A stretch of DNA of 64,000 nt, from positions 62,001 through 126,000 of the IMG/VR virus record IMGVR_UViG_3300024520_000047; one strand, written 5' to 3'. The notes beneath the pieces were generated by a model. The model saw nothing but the letters and a program-made list of their open reading frames with translations, was not told the DNA's origin and did not search any database. The stretch's first letter is position 1. Every line of letters begins with the position of its first letter. The translations under genes and the position numbers were made by a program. The DNA comes from a virus. Positions 30,027-40,500 of this stretch are shown here, piece by piece.

Positions 30027-31691
30027 TTATACTGATTTAAATTCAATAAAAGTTTTATATCCAACTACCCCTGTTGTAACAAAGTCTGTCGGATTTGTTG
30101 TGTATTCAGACATAGTTGTGTACCCACCCCCATAAAATCTTGCTTCGGTCTGACTGGTATCTAACGCTCTATAAAGAATAGGTGAGGTATCTCGTGTAAA
30201 ATTCTCGTACAAAGCCGGAAAACTTAAAATAAAGTTAAGTGTTAGGGTTGCATTAATTGTGGATGTGTCTGAAGCATCCGCAACTTGTAAATTAAAAGGA
30301 ACCGTATAAATTTTATTAATTCCTGTTCCAGAAACACTAACAAAATTAACAAATTCACTTTCTAATGCAGTAAAGAATTTTTCTATTTCATATAATAATG
30401 TGGTTACCCCCATTTTAGGTTCTAAATTATTATTAACAGGATTAGGTATACTTTTAAATGTAGAAATAAAATTAGTTATCCCGGGTTGTTTTTCATATTG
30501 TGGGGTGCCCGCCATAAACATACCAAATGTTTCCCATGCAGATGTTGATTCTGTTGCAGAACGACCATCAAGATTACCAGACATAGATTTAAATAAGGTT
30601 GCGGTAGTGGGTGTTACATTAATTTGGTTTGTCTGTAAAATATAATACGCGTTAGTGTCGGGATTATTATCCAATATATATCTAGCTGTAGGGATTACAG
30701 TATCTAAATTAGTAGCATTATTAAACTGAGTTTGTACTGGTGAACCAGCCGTTTGTGCTTGGTATATGTTATAAAAACCACCCGTATCTGCGTTAAACCC
30801 ATACTGGGGGTAATATACCACATTGGGTTGTAAAATTGAAGCAAATGTATAACCAAAATCAATTGCTCCACTAATATCTATCCCTAAAGCACCTGCACCC
30901 GCAAATTTACCACCATTCACTTCATATAAACTATTAGTCATAGAGAATGGTGAAGAAAATTTAATCGCTTGAGTTGAGACCCCGAGTTGTGGGCCATCAC
31001 CAATTACTTCTTGTTGATTGCTATTCATATAAACAGCACCAAAGAATCTCTTAAATAAAGTTTCACTATTATTACCTACTAATTTTATTTTAGTCTGGGT
31101 GGGTGCGAGTGAACCTCCGGTTTTCTTAAATATTCTATGTACAACATTTAAATTCGTGTCCTTACCTTGTTCTTCTAATGTCTCAAAAAATTCTTTCATA
31201 TTTAATGACCAAGCTGCCCCACTCCCATCAAAAATAGCATTAAAATAATCAGTAAATTGACTCATATTTAAACCACCAAATTCGTGATGATTGGCATTAT
31301 ATAAAGCTAATACTTTAAACATAGCTAAATAATCGTGTAAATATACATTTACTGTAGCTTTATTTGTCCAAGTATAGTTTCCATATTCTTTATACCCCAA
31401 CATCATTTGACTAGTCTGTGTAAGTAAATCAGAAGCTCCTTCTATGTAGGTAATTTTATCTTTTATATCATATCCGTCATTAACGCCAAAAATACAATTT
31501 AAATGACTGCCTGTAACTCCAGGTACGAACCCACTACTTAAATTTTGACTATTTCTGTAGTCTTTATCGCTGTCTCCTAAAGCAAATTTAACAATTTGGT
31601 CGGCTAAACTACCTTGCAATAGAAATTTTCTCCCTCTTTCTGTGACGTGAAGGTCTAAATATTCTGTTGTTGCACTTGTAACGTATCCCAT
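30027..31691 (-). CDS. Tail/baseplate protein of the 'TDxGR-LGD' N-terminal family
   Basis: 554 aa. The N-terminal segment YLDLHVTERGRKFLLQGSLA followed by VKFALGDSDKDY is shared with the proteins at 31755 and 34995 (consensus L-x-V-x-(V/L)-T-(D/E)-x-G-(R/K)-K-x-L ... F-x-LGD-x-D). The rest is a large polar domain with Asn/Gly loops (FGGLNMSQFTDYFNAIFDGS). I believe this N-terminal domain is common in tail or baseplate proteins of T4-like phages from Bacteroidota and marine samples. It probably anchors each paralogue to the same site on the tail. Confidence 0.65.
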   Translation of the reverse strand: MGYVTSATTEYLDLHVTERGRKFLLQGSLADQIVKFALGDSDKDYRNSQNLSSGFVPGVTGSHLNCIFGVNDGYDIKDKITYIEGASDLLTQTSQMMLGYKEYGNYTWTNKATVNVYLHDYLAMFKVLALYNANHHEFGGLNMSQFTDYFNAIFDGSGAAWSLNMKEFFETLEEQGKDTNLNVVHRIFKKTGGSLAPTQTKIKLVGNNSETLFKRFFGAVYMNSNQQEVIGDGPQLGVSTQAIKFSSPFSMTNSLYEVNGGKFAGAGALGIDISGAIDFGYTFASILQPNVVYYPQYGFNADTGGFYNIYQAQTAGSPVQTQFNNATNLDTVIPTARYILDNNPDTNAYYILQTNQINVTPTTATLFKSMSGNLDGRSATESTSAWETFGMFMAGTPQYEKQPGITNFISTFKSIPNPVNNNLEPKMGVTTLLYEIEKFFTALESEFVNFVSVSGTGINKIYTVPFNLQVADASDTSTINATLTLNFILSFPALYENFTRDTSPILYRALDTSQTEARFYGGGYTTMSEYTTNPTDFVTTGVVGYKTFIEFKSV

Positions 31692-31754
31692 TTTTTCTTT
31701 TCTATTATATAATTATCTTAACTTTTATTTCCGAATAGTAAATCATTCTACATT

Positions 31755-34700
31755 TTAAGCTAATCTCGTATATTGATACCCATATTTCGGTGTACCAGTG
31801 ATTTTATATCTATGTGTTTCAAAAAACATAAGATTATGAACTGACATAGCTAGTCCAATACATAAAATATAAGTATCCATACCATTATCAGTAATTTTAA
31901 ATTCGTCTCCCAGATTTGAATGTGCTCGTGCATAGGACGTACTACCACCAATATACTTTGGTTTATTACTATTTACTTTAATTTTAGTTAAAGGTACACA
32001 TGGTTGGGTTACTTTAATAGACCCACTAGTTTTATAACCACTTTCTATTACCCAATAAAAACTCCCACCATTAGCTTCTGTTATTCTATTATGCCCATAT
32101 TGTCCTACAGAATATAATTCTAAATCAAATTCAGTATCTCCATTTTTATTTAAATAATTATGAAAAATTACATCATAGCCAATACTATATTTATTTGTGT
32201 ATCGTGAAGAAAAAGAATTAGTGTCTCGTGCTGGTTCTAAACTCATTAAGTTAGCGTTGGGTGAATTAAGTCCACTCATTAAAGGAGATGTTTCGTCAGG
32301 AACTTCATATGTTTGGTGTCTGCTCAATCTTTGTGAACTAGTCCCATCCTCCCCAATGGGTGGGTCACCACTAATTAGTATAGATGTAGATAGGGGTGCA
32401 GGACCACATAATGCCTCACCGGTTGGTGTGGTGCTAGTACAACATTCGGGACTATAAGTTCCATCTGGACATAAACACCCAGCATTAGGGTCTGGAGTAA
32501 TTAAAACAGGTCCTTTTATGTCTAAAAATACTGAAGGCAAACATTGGCATTCAGTACATCCAGTTGTAAGTACCATTGATAATGAAGTGCTGCCACTTAA
32601 AAACTCATCTAAATCCGCTGCAAAAGTACCACCAGAAAATATATCTCCTATATTTGTACACCTATCTAATGCCCCCGCCAATGGAGGTGTCGGTAATGTA
32701 CACCCAACGGTTGGATTAAAATCCCATCCCCAATTCCTCAATCCTCTTACAGTATTTAATCCTGTTTGTGCTGCTCCAACATCTATTTGGCTATTTACCC
32801 CATAAGTTGCACTATACCAATCATTCCACCCTAAAGAACTTCCCAATTGTGATGGGTCAAAAGGCTCTGTTGCTGAACCTGGTTCATATAATACGGTGGG
32901 ATTATAATTTACAGCAGTAATAGCACTATATGGATTTGAATGGGTTATTGCTGATAATGTACCTAATTGAGATATCACTGTTGGATTATCTCCCTTTGCG
33001 TTAAATGTTGCTTCTGAAATGGTATTACCATACATAGCACCATACAAATGTAAAGGAAATGCTTGTACCGATGAATTTTGACTACCGACTACAGGATAAA
33101 CAAAACCTCTAAATGCATTATAAAAAGAATAGGTTTTATGAAATAAGTCTTGGCTATATAACCATGAAGGTGTGGGTTGTGGATTTTTAGCTGTATCATT
33201 AAAATAATCAGCGTCAAACCCCATACTATTATTATTACAACACGCCCATTGATTCCAATCATCCGCTATGCCATAAGGGGGATAGTGAGCTTGATTTCCA
33301 GTAGCCTCTGCCCCACATGTGGTATATCTATTCCCACAGGGTCCCCCCCTATTTCCACCATGATACCCTAAATTTTGATTAAGTCTCCAAGTTATATCAT
33401 TGGGGTTAGTTCCTTGCATTAGACCATTATAAAAATTTAATAGTCCAAGAGTTGTAGTTTGTGTTTGAAGTGGCGTGGGATTTGTTAAATCATACCAAAC
33501 CTTATTTCCTAATGCACAAAATCCACCATTAGAGAATCTTGGTTGTGCCTCTGATTCATCAAATATATTAACAATCATAACATTGCGGTCCATACCTCTA
33601 TATTTTTCGCAAGGAACATTTATATGATTAACCCTAATAGTACATGTTCCCGCTGAAATACCGGGACTTAATTCGATATATGGTCCGAGAAAACTATCTG
33701 CACGGACACCCTCCACTCTACCTTCAGTTATGGTATTATCAAATGGACTACAATCTTGACATCCAAATAAGCCAGGTCCCTCATAACCCACATCAGGGCA
33801 ACAATTACCTTCACATAAGTTAAAGACTTCCCCCCCATTTAAATTAAGACCAGAACTTAGGGGTGGTGTCCCAGGCCACGCTGCTGCCACAGATTCCGCA
33901 GTATATCCACTTAAATACGTTTCTCCTGAAAATACATTTGGGTCAAATGTCATACCAGGAGTTAACGTATTGGCAGTAAAAGTTATGCCCGTGTATTCTA
34001 CAATACCTGAACTATAGGAAATAGAACCACCACCCACACCTAAAGTGTTAAAAGTACAACCTGTGGTCCAAAACTCCGCTCTACCTCCAGTTGCTGTAGA
34101 AATAGCATTTGGTGGCAGTACTGGAAACCCCGTATAGTCTCCAGTTCTTACCCCTCTACCATCCGCTTGTAAATATAATCCAGTAACTGGTTCTGGATAT
34201 TTAAGGGTAGGAGGTTCATCCATACCGTTTAAGTTGATGGATGGTGGTGTAAAAGTGCCTCCGTAACCATAAGTCGTATTAGTACACTCATTGCCTGTTG
34301 AATAGGTGGTAACTAGATTTTGGTCTGCGCCACAAAATGTTATTCTTGTACTATGGTTATTATTAGGACCATTTGCTGCCCAATCCCACGAATCCAATTT
34401 ACCATTCCAAGGATAATAAGATGTATTGAGCCACGCTTCACCATATACTGGTATGTGGAATATCTTTCCGGTGTAATTGGGTGTACTAGCCGTAACCCCA
34501 GCAAACCATTCGGTTAATCCATCTTTTGCTGCCTGAGCGTTATCAATACCCGTCGAGCTAACATCATAAAAACAATATACATTAGTACACGATAAAATTG
34601 TGGCGGTGGTCGCAGTAGTTAAAATACAATTAATTAATTTCTGACCTCTATGTCCTCTAACATCAGGCATATCGAACCAACAATTACCACTTAATGAACC

Positions 34701-34985
34701 ATTTTCTGGTCTACAATCATTGTTGGGTGGACCTAAACCATCATCATTAATCAATCCCTGTGTGGTCCCATATACTGGGTCTAATGGGTACCCTGATGGT
34801 ACTGGTGATATACCGTCAACCCAAACTGAGCTGGTACGTCTATAATCATAATCTCGGTCATCTAATGAAAATTGACTTACTAGGTCGAAGAGTCCTTTAG
34901 AGTTTTCTCTAAGCATTAACTCCTTTCCTTTGTCAGTTAAGAAAAGTTCTAGGGTATGTAATTTATCTAGTTCTAGAAACCCCAT
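31755..34985 (-). CDS. Large virion adhesin-like protein with VWA-like domain
   Basis: 1076 aa. Begins with the same family domain (LELFLTDKGKELMLRENSKG, then LVSQFSLDDRDYDY, residues 12-48). From about 118 comes a Rossmann-like strand with a MIDAS-like phrase VYCFYDVSSTGIDNAQAAKD (D141), then TGKIFHIPVYGEAWLN, and further on FVYPVVGSQ and AFPLHLYGAMYGNT. These phrases recur in the 3101-aa protein. Cys-rich turns (CCPDVGYEGPGLFGCQDC; CLCPDGTYSPECC) divide the rest. The C-terminal region is beta-rich. VWA domains bind proteins through a metal ion, so host-surface or inter-subunit binding is a fair inference. Gene order and size fit a baseplate or fibre protein. Confidence 0.6.
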   Translation of the reverse strand: MGFLELDKLHTLELFLTDKGKELMLRENSKGLFDLVSQFSLDDRDYDYRRTSSVWVDGISPVPSGYPLDPVYGTTQGLINDDGLGPPNNDCRPENGSLSGNCWFDMPDVRGHRGQKLINCILTTATTATILSCTNVYCFYDVSSTGIDNAQAAKDGLTEWFAGVTASTPNYTGKIFHIPVYGEAWLNTSYYPWNGKLDSWDWAANGPNNNHSTRITFCGADQNLVTTYSTGNECTNTTYGYGGTFTPPSINLNGMDEPPTLKYPEPVTGLYLQADGRGVRTGDYTGFPVLPPNAISTATGGRAEFWTTGCTFNTLGVGGGSISYSSGIVEYTGITFTANTLTPGMTFDPNVFSGETYLSGYTAESVAAAWPGTPPLSSGLNLNGGEVFNLCEGNCCPDVGYEGPGLFGCQDCSPFDNTITEGRVEGVRADSFLGPYIELSPGISAGTCTIRVNHINVPCEKYRGMDRNVMIVNIFDESEAQPRFSNGGFCALGNKVWYDLTNPTPLQTQTTTLGLLNFYNGLMQGTNPNDITWRLNQNLGYHGGNRGGPCGNRYTTCGAEATGNQAHYPPYGIADDWNQWACCNNNSMGFDADYFNDTAKNPQPTPSWLYSQDLFHKTYSFYNAFRGFVYPVVGSQNSSVQAFPLHLYGAMYGNTISEATFNAKGDNPTVISQLGTLSAITHSNPYSAITAVNYNPTVLYEPGSATEPFDPSQLGSSLGWNDWYSATYGVNSQIDVGAAQTGLNTVRGLRNWGWDFNPTVGCTLPTPPLAGALDRCTNIGDIFSGGTFAADLDEFLSGSTSLSMVLTTGCTECQCLPSVFLDIKGPVLITPDPNAGCLCPDGTYSPECCTSTTPTGEALCGPAPLSTSILISGDPPIGEDGTSSQRLSRHQTYEVPDETSPLMSGLNSPNANLMSLEPARDTNSFSSRYTNKYSIGYDVIFHNYLNKNGDTEFDLELYSVGQYGHNRITEANGGSFYWVIESGYKTSGSIKVTQPCVPLTKIKVNSNKPKYIGGSTSYARAHSNLGDEFKITDNGMDTYILCIGLAMSVHNLMFFETHRYKITGTPKYGYQYTRLA

Positions 34986-34994
34986 ATATCTATA

Positions 34995-37451
34995 TTAAAA
35001 ATCAATTTTTATAGACCAAGTCTGGGTACCAACTCTTTTAGTGGGATTTTTAAGTTTTGCAATAGCCATTAAGTCTTTATCGTTATCAAAAAGACCAATT
35101 TCTGTTATACGAACAGCGTCACCTGTTGTCCATGTTGGATTAAGAGAAGTATTAAATTGGTTTTTAGCCAATGTAATATCATATCTCATTTCGTAAATAG
35201 TTGCCATTATATCCGTATTTAAACTACCATAAAAGAAATATTCATCACCAAACTGTAAATTAGTTGGTTCTTGGCTATTATTTAATGGGATATTAATATA
35301 ATCATGTAAATTATAGGTTGAAGCACTTATAACAGTATCGTTAGTTAAATAAAATGGACAATTTGATATTAACTCAGAACCGTCAATCGGGGTACCGCCA
35401 CTTGTATATGTCGGTATTTGAGATGTTATGTCTAAAATTTGCCATTGGGCTGGGTCTGGTGGAACACCGTAAGAAGTCTTTTGGAAAATAATATTAAATT
35501 TATCCACTTGGACACCTGAGCCACTATATGGTAAACATAAGGAATTATTATACGCTCTAATATAAGGAAATTCCGAACCAAAATTCATTACAATGTCTCT
35601 ATTACCCGCGGATGTATCACCAATAATTTTATTATAGTAATTACAGTGAAGGCCTGATGTATGGCCAGAACTACTCTCCAACATGTAGGTTAACCAAACC
35701 TGTTCCATATTAGGTAACCCATTAAAGAAACCTAATGAACTATTATTAGTGTCACATCCAGTTCCTGCGGGAATTAATTCAAGTTTTGGCATTGGTAATG
35801 TCCAATTTCTATTTGATTTATAACTCAACGCAGCAACCAATTCTTGGTCATCTATTACTATTATTTGTAAATCTGGGAATACTTTACCGACTCTATTTGG
35901 TATTGAGGTGGAACCAGTAATTGTCGCTACATTATCATCCCACAAATGGAAATACCTAATACCGGGATAATTCATATCAGCATTTGGTGTAGATTCTATA
36001 TATTGGGGGTCTGAAATGTTAGCAAAACCAGGTGGGCTCACATAAAATGTTTGACCTAATGTACATTCATCTCCAGCTCCAGTTCCTGTTCCACTCCCAT
36101 CATTACCACCTTTTTTCTTATGCCACATCAAGGTTGGTAGATGTAATTTAAAATTTTGTTCTTCACCAACGGCGTTAGAAGCTCCTTGTCCTGTAGGTTC
36201 TAATGCAAATTTCTCACCATAAAAATTAGAAATAGTTTCATTACTATAATGTAGTATAGCAATACATCTTTGTTCTGATGGTAATATGGTTCTTATTTTT
36301 CCAAATGAATCTCTTATGTATGTTCCAGAACTTTGTGGAAGATATCCGGGTATAGGGGGGGTGGCTTGCCCATAAAAATCATTTACATTTGTGGTGTCGA
36401 ATTGTCCACTATCACTATTATACCCAAGCCATTCTTTAGTACCACAATAACCACTAGAGCCATAATCGTTTACTGTCTCAAACAAAGCCGTATTTACTCC
36501 TGCAACCGTACCCCAATTTAAAGTAGTGTTACTAGTTTCATATAATTGTGTCCAATTAATATTCATATTCCACACATTCACATCCGCTACTGAAACATCA
36601 CAATTATTATCGAAAGATAATGAACCTGGTGACCAATATGGTATGGGTGTATCTTCTCCATAAAAATTAAGGATTCCGCCTGAAGGATATATAATCACAT
36701 GTGAACATCCTGAATTAGCGGGGAACATACTATAATCTGGTAAAGTGCGGTCTACAGGTACTCTAATAGTAGTTTCAGTATTAGCACTAGCAATGATAGT
36801 ACCTCCAGTCATATCTGTAACACCAGATGTAACGGTATAAAATAAATAAGGCACTGGATTATTTTGTGGGATATTAAGAAGGTCTGTTCCACAATTTGGA
36901 ACAGTGGTTTGGTATGGATTTATATACTGTACCATTAATATATCCCCCACTACTGGAGTATAATCAATACTATTACATGTCCCACTCATTAAAACCATTT
37001 CACTCCCACCTGTCATACTCGTAAGTGGATAACACCAATTGGGTGATAAAGCGTATTCCGCACTAGTAAAAGCAGAGTAAGGGATTGTGGTGTCCCCACT
37101 AAAAAACCCTCTTTGTCTTGCAGTATTATAAACTGTATTTTCTGAATGCATATCAGTTAAAACAGCATAAGTTTGACCACTATCTGCCCCAATAGGGATG
37201 GGGTATTTGACTTGCATTTTATTTCTTTCTCTTGCTTGGTTAGCAATATTTTGTGCATTCCATTTTGGTTCTGTAACGAAAATGCCGTTAGAGTTTGTTA
37301 AAACATCAGTGTAACAATTATAACACATTTCACTATCTCCTAACTGAAATAGGCTTAATGTTAATTGACCTTTAGATAGTTTTTTTCTGCCGGCATCGGT
37401 TACTCTCACATTTATTAAACCACTGCTTGCTGTTTTTAATATATAACTCAT
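34995..37451 (-). CDS. Large tail/baseplate virion protein with shared N- and C-terminal modules
   Basis: 818 aa. Combines both shared modules: N-terminal GLINVRVTDAGRKKLSKGQL followed by FQLGDSEMCYNCY (residues 11-42), and C-terminal VRITEIGLFDNDKDLMAIAK (about 780-800) ending in WSIKIDF. The middle is a mosaic of beta-rich segments with paired Cys. It thus links the protein with only the N-terminal module (30027) and the one with only the C-terminal module (28484), which suggests module exchange. A TATTTATA box lies 17 nt before the ATG. Function inferred as tail-fibre attachment or the fibre itself. Confidence 0.65.
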   Translation of the reverse strand: MSYILKTASSGLINVRVTDAGRKKLSKGQLTLSLFQLGDSEMCYNCYTDVLTNSNGIFVTEPKWNAQNIANQARERNKMQVKYPIPIGADSGQTYAVLTDMHSENTVYNTARQRGFFSGDTTIPYSAFTSAEYALSPNWCYPLTSMTGGSEMVLMSGTCNSIDYTPVVGDILMVQYINPYQTTVPNCGTDLLNIPQNNPVPYLFYTVTSGVTDMTGGTIIASANTETTIRVPVDRTLPDYSMFPANSGCSHVIIYPSGGILNFYGEDTPIPYWSPGSLSFDNNCDVSVADVNVWNMNINWTQLYETSNTTLNWGTVAGVNTALFETVNDYGSSGYCGTKEWLGYNSDSGQFDTTNVNDFYGQATPPIPGYLPQSSGTYIRDSFGKIRTILPSEQRCIAILHYSNETISNFYGEKFALEPTGQGASNAVGEEQNFKLHLPTLMWHKKKGGNDGSGTGTGAGDECTLGQTFYVSPPGFANISDPQYIESTPNADMNYPGIRYFHLWDDNVATITGSTSIPNRVGKVFPDLQIIVIDDQELVAALSYKSNRNWTLPMPKLELIPAGTGCDTNNSSLGFFNGLPNMEQVWLTYMLESSSGHTSGLHCNYYNKIIGDTSAGNRDIVMNFGSEFPYIRAYNNSLCLPYSGSGVQVDKFNIIFQKTSYGVPPDPAQWQILDITSQIPTYTSGGTPIDGSELISNCPFYLTNDTVISASTYNLHDYINIPLNNSQEPTNLQFGDEYFFYGSLNTDIMATIYEMRYDITLAKNQFNTSLNPTWTTGDAVRITEIGLFDNDKDLMAIAKLKNPTKRVGTQTWSIKIDF

Positions 37452-37468
37452 CTTTTATTTTATTTATT

Positions 37469-37476
37469 TATAAATA
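37469..37476 (-). promoter_or_regulatory. TATTTATA box upstream of the 818-aa gene
   Basis: Minus-strand TATTTATA, 17 nt before the ATG at 37451. It is part of TATTTATAAATA, so it also contains the T4-like late-promoter octamer TATAAATA on the same strand. It lies in a 69-nt gap, one of the few real gaps in the virion block. Confidence 0.35.
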
Positions 37477-37520
37477 TTATAACTATTATTTTTGCTTAAA
37501 GTAAACTCATTAACATACCA

Positions 37521-40500
37521 TTAATATACTATTACTGAGTCACCATCATTATCATCAACTTCTGCTAAATAAAAAATATCTGGTTTAATTTCAAATGAAT
37601 ACGTTGGTGATATTTTAGAATTAAACATACTTGCTCTCTTCATCACTAACGGGTAATCATTAATTATTTCAACATTATAGGTGTAAGTTCCTGGTTCTGG
37701 GACTACTACCTTACATTCTACAGTCCCCAATCCTGTGACTGGGAATCCATACGCGTTAGTTCCAGTTTTTAAACTACCGTCTTCTTCTACTATTCTAGTA
37801 ACTGGATATTCTTTCTTTTGTACTACATTACCATCTGAATCATAAACAGTAAAAATAGCGTTACTAGAATATATAAATGACATATTATTCACTTCTACCA
37901 TAATAATTGGGTTTTTAGTAAATGCAATTCCTGTTAATGTGACATCGGTGAAATAAAATGTGGTAAGTACATCATTCACATCTAAGCCACCCGGATAAGT
38001 AATATTTAAAAGTTGTAGAGTATTGTTATTTAATCTCTTAAAATCCCCACCTTCTTGTAATACAACACCGTTTAAAGCTACACCTATGGCACCTCTAGGT
38101 ATTGGATATAATTGAACATAATAGTTTAATCCGTTAGTGTAAATGGTATTTACGGTATCATAAGTTCCTGTTACGACAGGGACTGTTGCTGGAACTAAAA
38201 TTCTATTAATCTCATATGATTGTGGTGTATTAGCTACACCATAAATAAATTGTAATACATCATCTTCAGATAGAACATTTGCTGGGAATGTAAAAACATC
38301 ACCGTCTCTAAAATAATCAGCGTCACCAACAAAGGTACCTGGAAATAATGTAAGTCCGTTTAATGTTACCTGAACTTGTCCTTGTGCTGGTAATTCTAGT
38401 ACAATAGTAAAAGGCTTATCTGCCATTAAAAATGGAACTATAGTATCACCAGTAGTGGTCCCTGAAGCAGATTTTACAATAGCTTGTTGTATGTTCAAAC
38501 TAGAACACGCAAGGGGGTTACCATAATCGAAAGAATTGGTTAATAAATTTATCTCGGGTTCTGGAGGTAAAACATTAAATATAAAATCGGTCTCTTCATT
38601 ATAAATTCCCAAAACATTGTTGGGGTCATCACTACTTACAAACGAAGTGTCCCACCAAGTATTATATTTATCTTCTGGTGGACAATCTGTAGGGGGTATA
38701 ATTAAATTTCCTGTCCCTACTTCTAAATTCTGTATTTTAGATTTACTTATATAATTTGTTTTTATTAGGTATTGATAAACCTCATCTGCGGGTTCAAAAT
38801 CAATAATGTCTGTAAACGATAATGCTTCACCATTAACTTCCCAATCCTCTCTAAGAGAATAACTATCAATCATACCACTATCTATTATTCTCCCCGTTAT
38901 TGGGTTAATGTCAAATTTATTATCAATATAATTAAATGGATGAATCGTATAATAAGCTTTTACATCCTCATTTAACATATTAGTTATATTCTTATACCAT
39001 TTAAAAGATAATGTTATGGGTGTGTCATCCCCCTCTATATTTTGAAATATAGATGGGTCATAGATAACATATTTATCTACACTATCAGTTATTTTACCAC
39101 CACCTTTAGTCATTTCTACAGTAGGGTCTATTATAGTTTCCATAGTTGCTTTAACACCAGGATTAACCCACGGCACTGTTGGTTTTCCTATTCTACCACC
39201 CCCACCTAATGATTTAGTGTAATCGTTTGTGATATTTTTGGACATATCAATACCAAAAAAATTAGAATTATACAACGGAAATAATCTTGTTGCACTAGAA
39301 CCGTATCCACTACCAACAGTATAATCCCCACATTGTGTACCACTCAAAGCAATATGATAAAATCGTGTTGCGGGTTGTGAACTTTGTAGGTACCCTACAC
39401 TTTGAGCCCCTAAAAATCTCACTAAATCAAAATTGTCAGCATATGCGGGGGCACCACTTGTTTCACCAGTCCATGTAGTTTTATTTAATAAATTAAGATT
39501 CCATTCATAAGCTGGGTTGTATGCGTTTGGGGTACCTACATCGGCAAGAACCATAACGTCAGTCATCTGAATTCTGAAAATTTCACCTAGGGTACCACTC
39601 CTTTCAATTTTAACTCTAGTAGTTCCTTGGGAACCGTAAGTTCCCACACTAAAAGGGGAATTAGTTATTGGCCGTGAACCCACCAGTGATGATTCCGTAA
39701 GTAATGCGTCAGTACATGGTGAAGAAAAATCACCACAATATCTTACCTCCTCAATACCACTACTAAACCCATGCCTACTATCACCAGTATTAATTCGTAT
39801 GGAAACGTTTGCAGCTACCCCACCTTGAGTATTGTAATATAATGTTAACGTATGTGTGTGATTAACTTCACCGTATAAACCTAACTCATCCCTAAATCCA
39901 GCTAAAACTATACCAATATTATCGTTATCGGTACCGGTCGCACCCATAGTAACTTCATGCGTATAGTTACAATATTTACAATCACTCATTACATTTATAG
40001 GTATATTATTATTACCCGTTAACTGAAAAACATCACTCGCTACCCCATTCCACGCAATTACATCATTAGTGCCACCCGTAACAGTATAATCCTTTTGTGC
40101 ATCACCTAATGCGGCTGATGTGGTATATCTAGTAGCCGCGGTTAAAAGCTGTGACGCTACTGGATTGCCATCTATACCATAATCTTGTGTGGGATTAAAT
40201 GTTACCCAACTATTAGATATTCCATCGGCTAACCAATTATATAAAAATTTATTTATAGTTGTATTATAATAAAATTTTCCAATATCCGATAAAGCAGCTA
40301 AACCTCCAGGCCCTACATTAGCGCCTTCTGTCATGGGTGTAGATAAAGTACCTAAATACCAATCAGTATTACCATCAGTTCGTCTAGTAGCTGTCGTTCC
40401 AGTATAAAACCAAGCGTCGGGATTATCTACCTCAATGGAACCGTCTTTTTTATAACCACTATCATATCTAATTGTAAAACCAAAACCACTATAGAAATTT

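Noticed and set aside
30027-30064. Longer start for the small virion gene at 30064
   Set aside because: It would overlap the 554-aa gene by 38 nt; ATG 30025 gives a 1-nt gap like the neighbouring genes.
31692-31754. Possible terminator hairpin GAAT...ATTC in the gap between two tail genes
   Set aside because: The stem is only 4 bp and there is no T-run; not supported.
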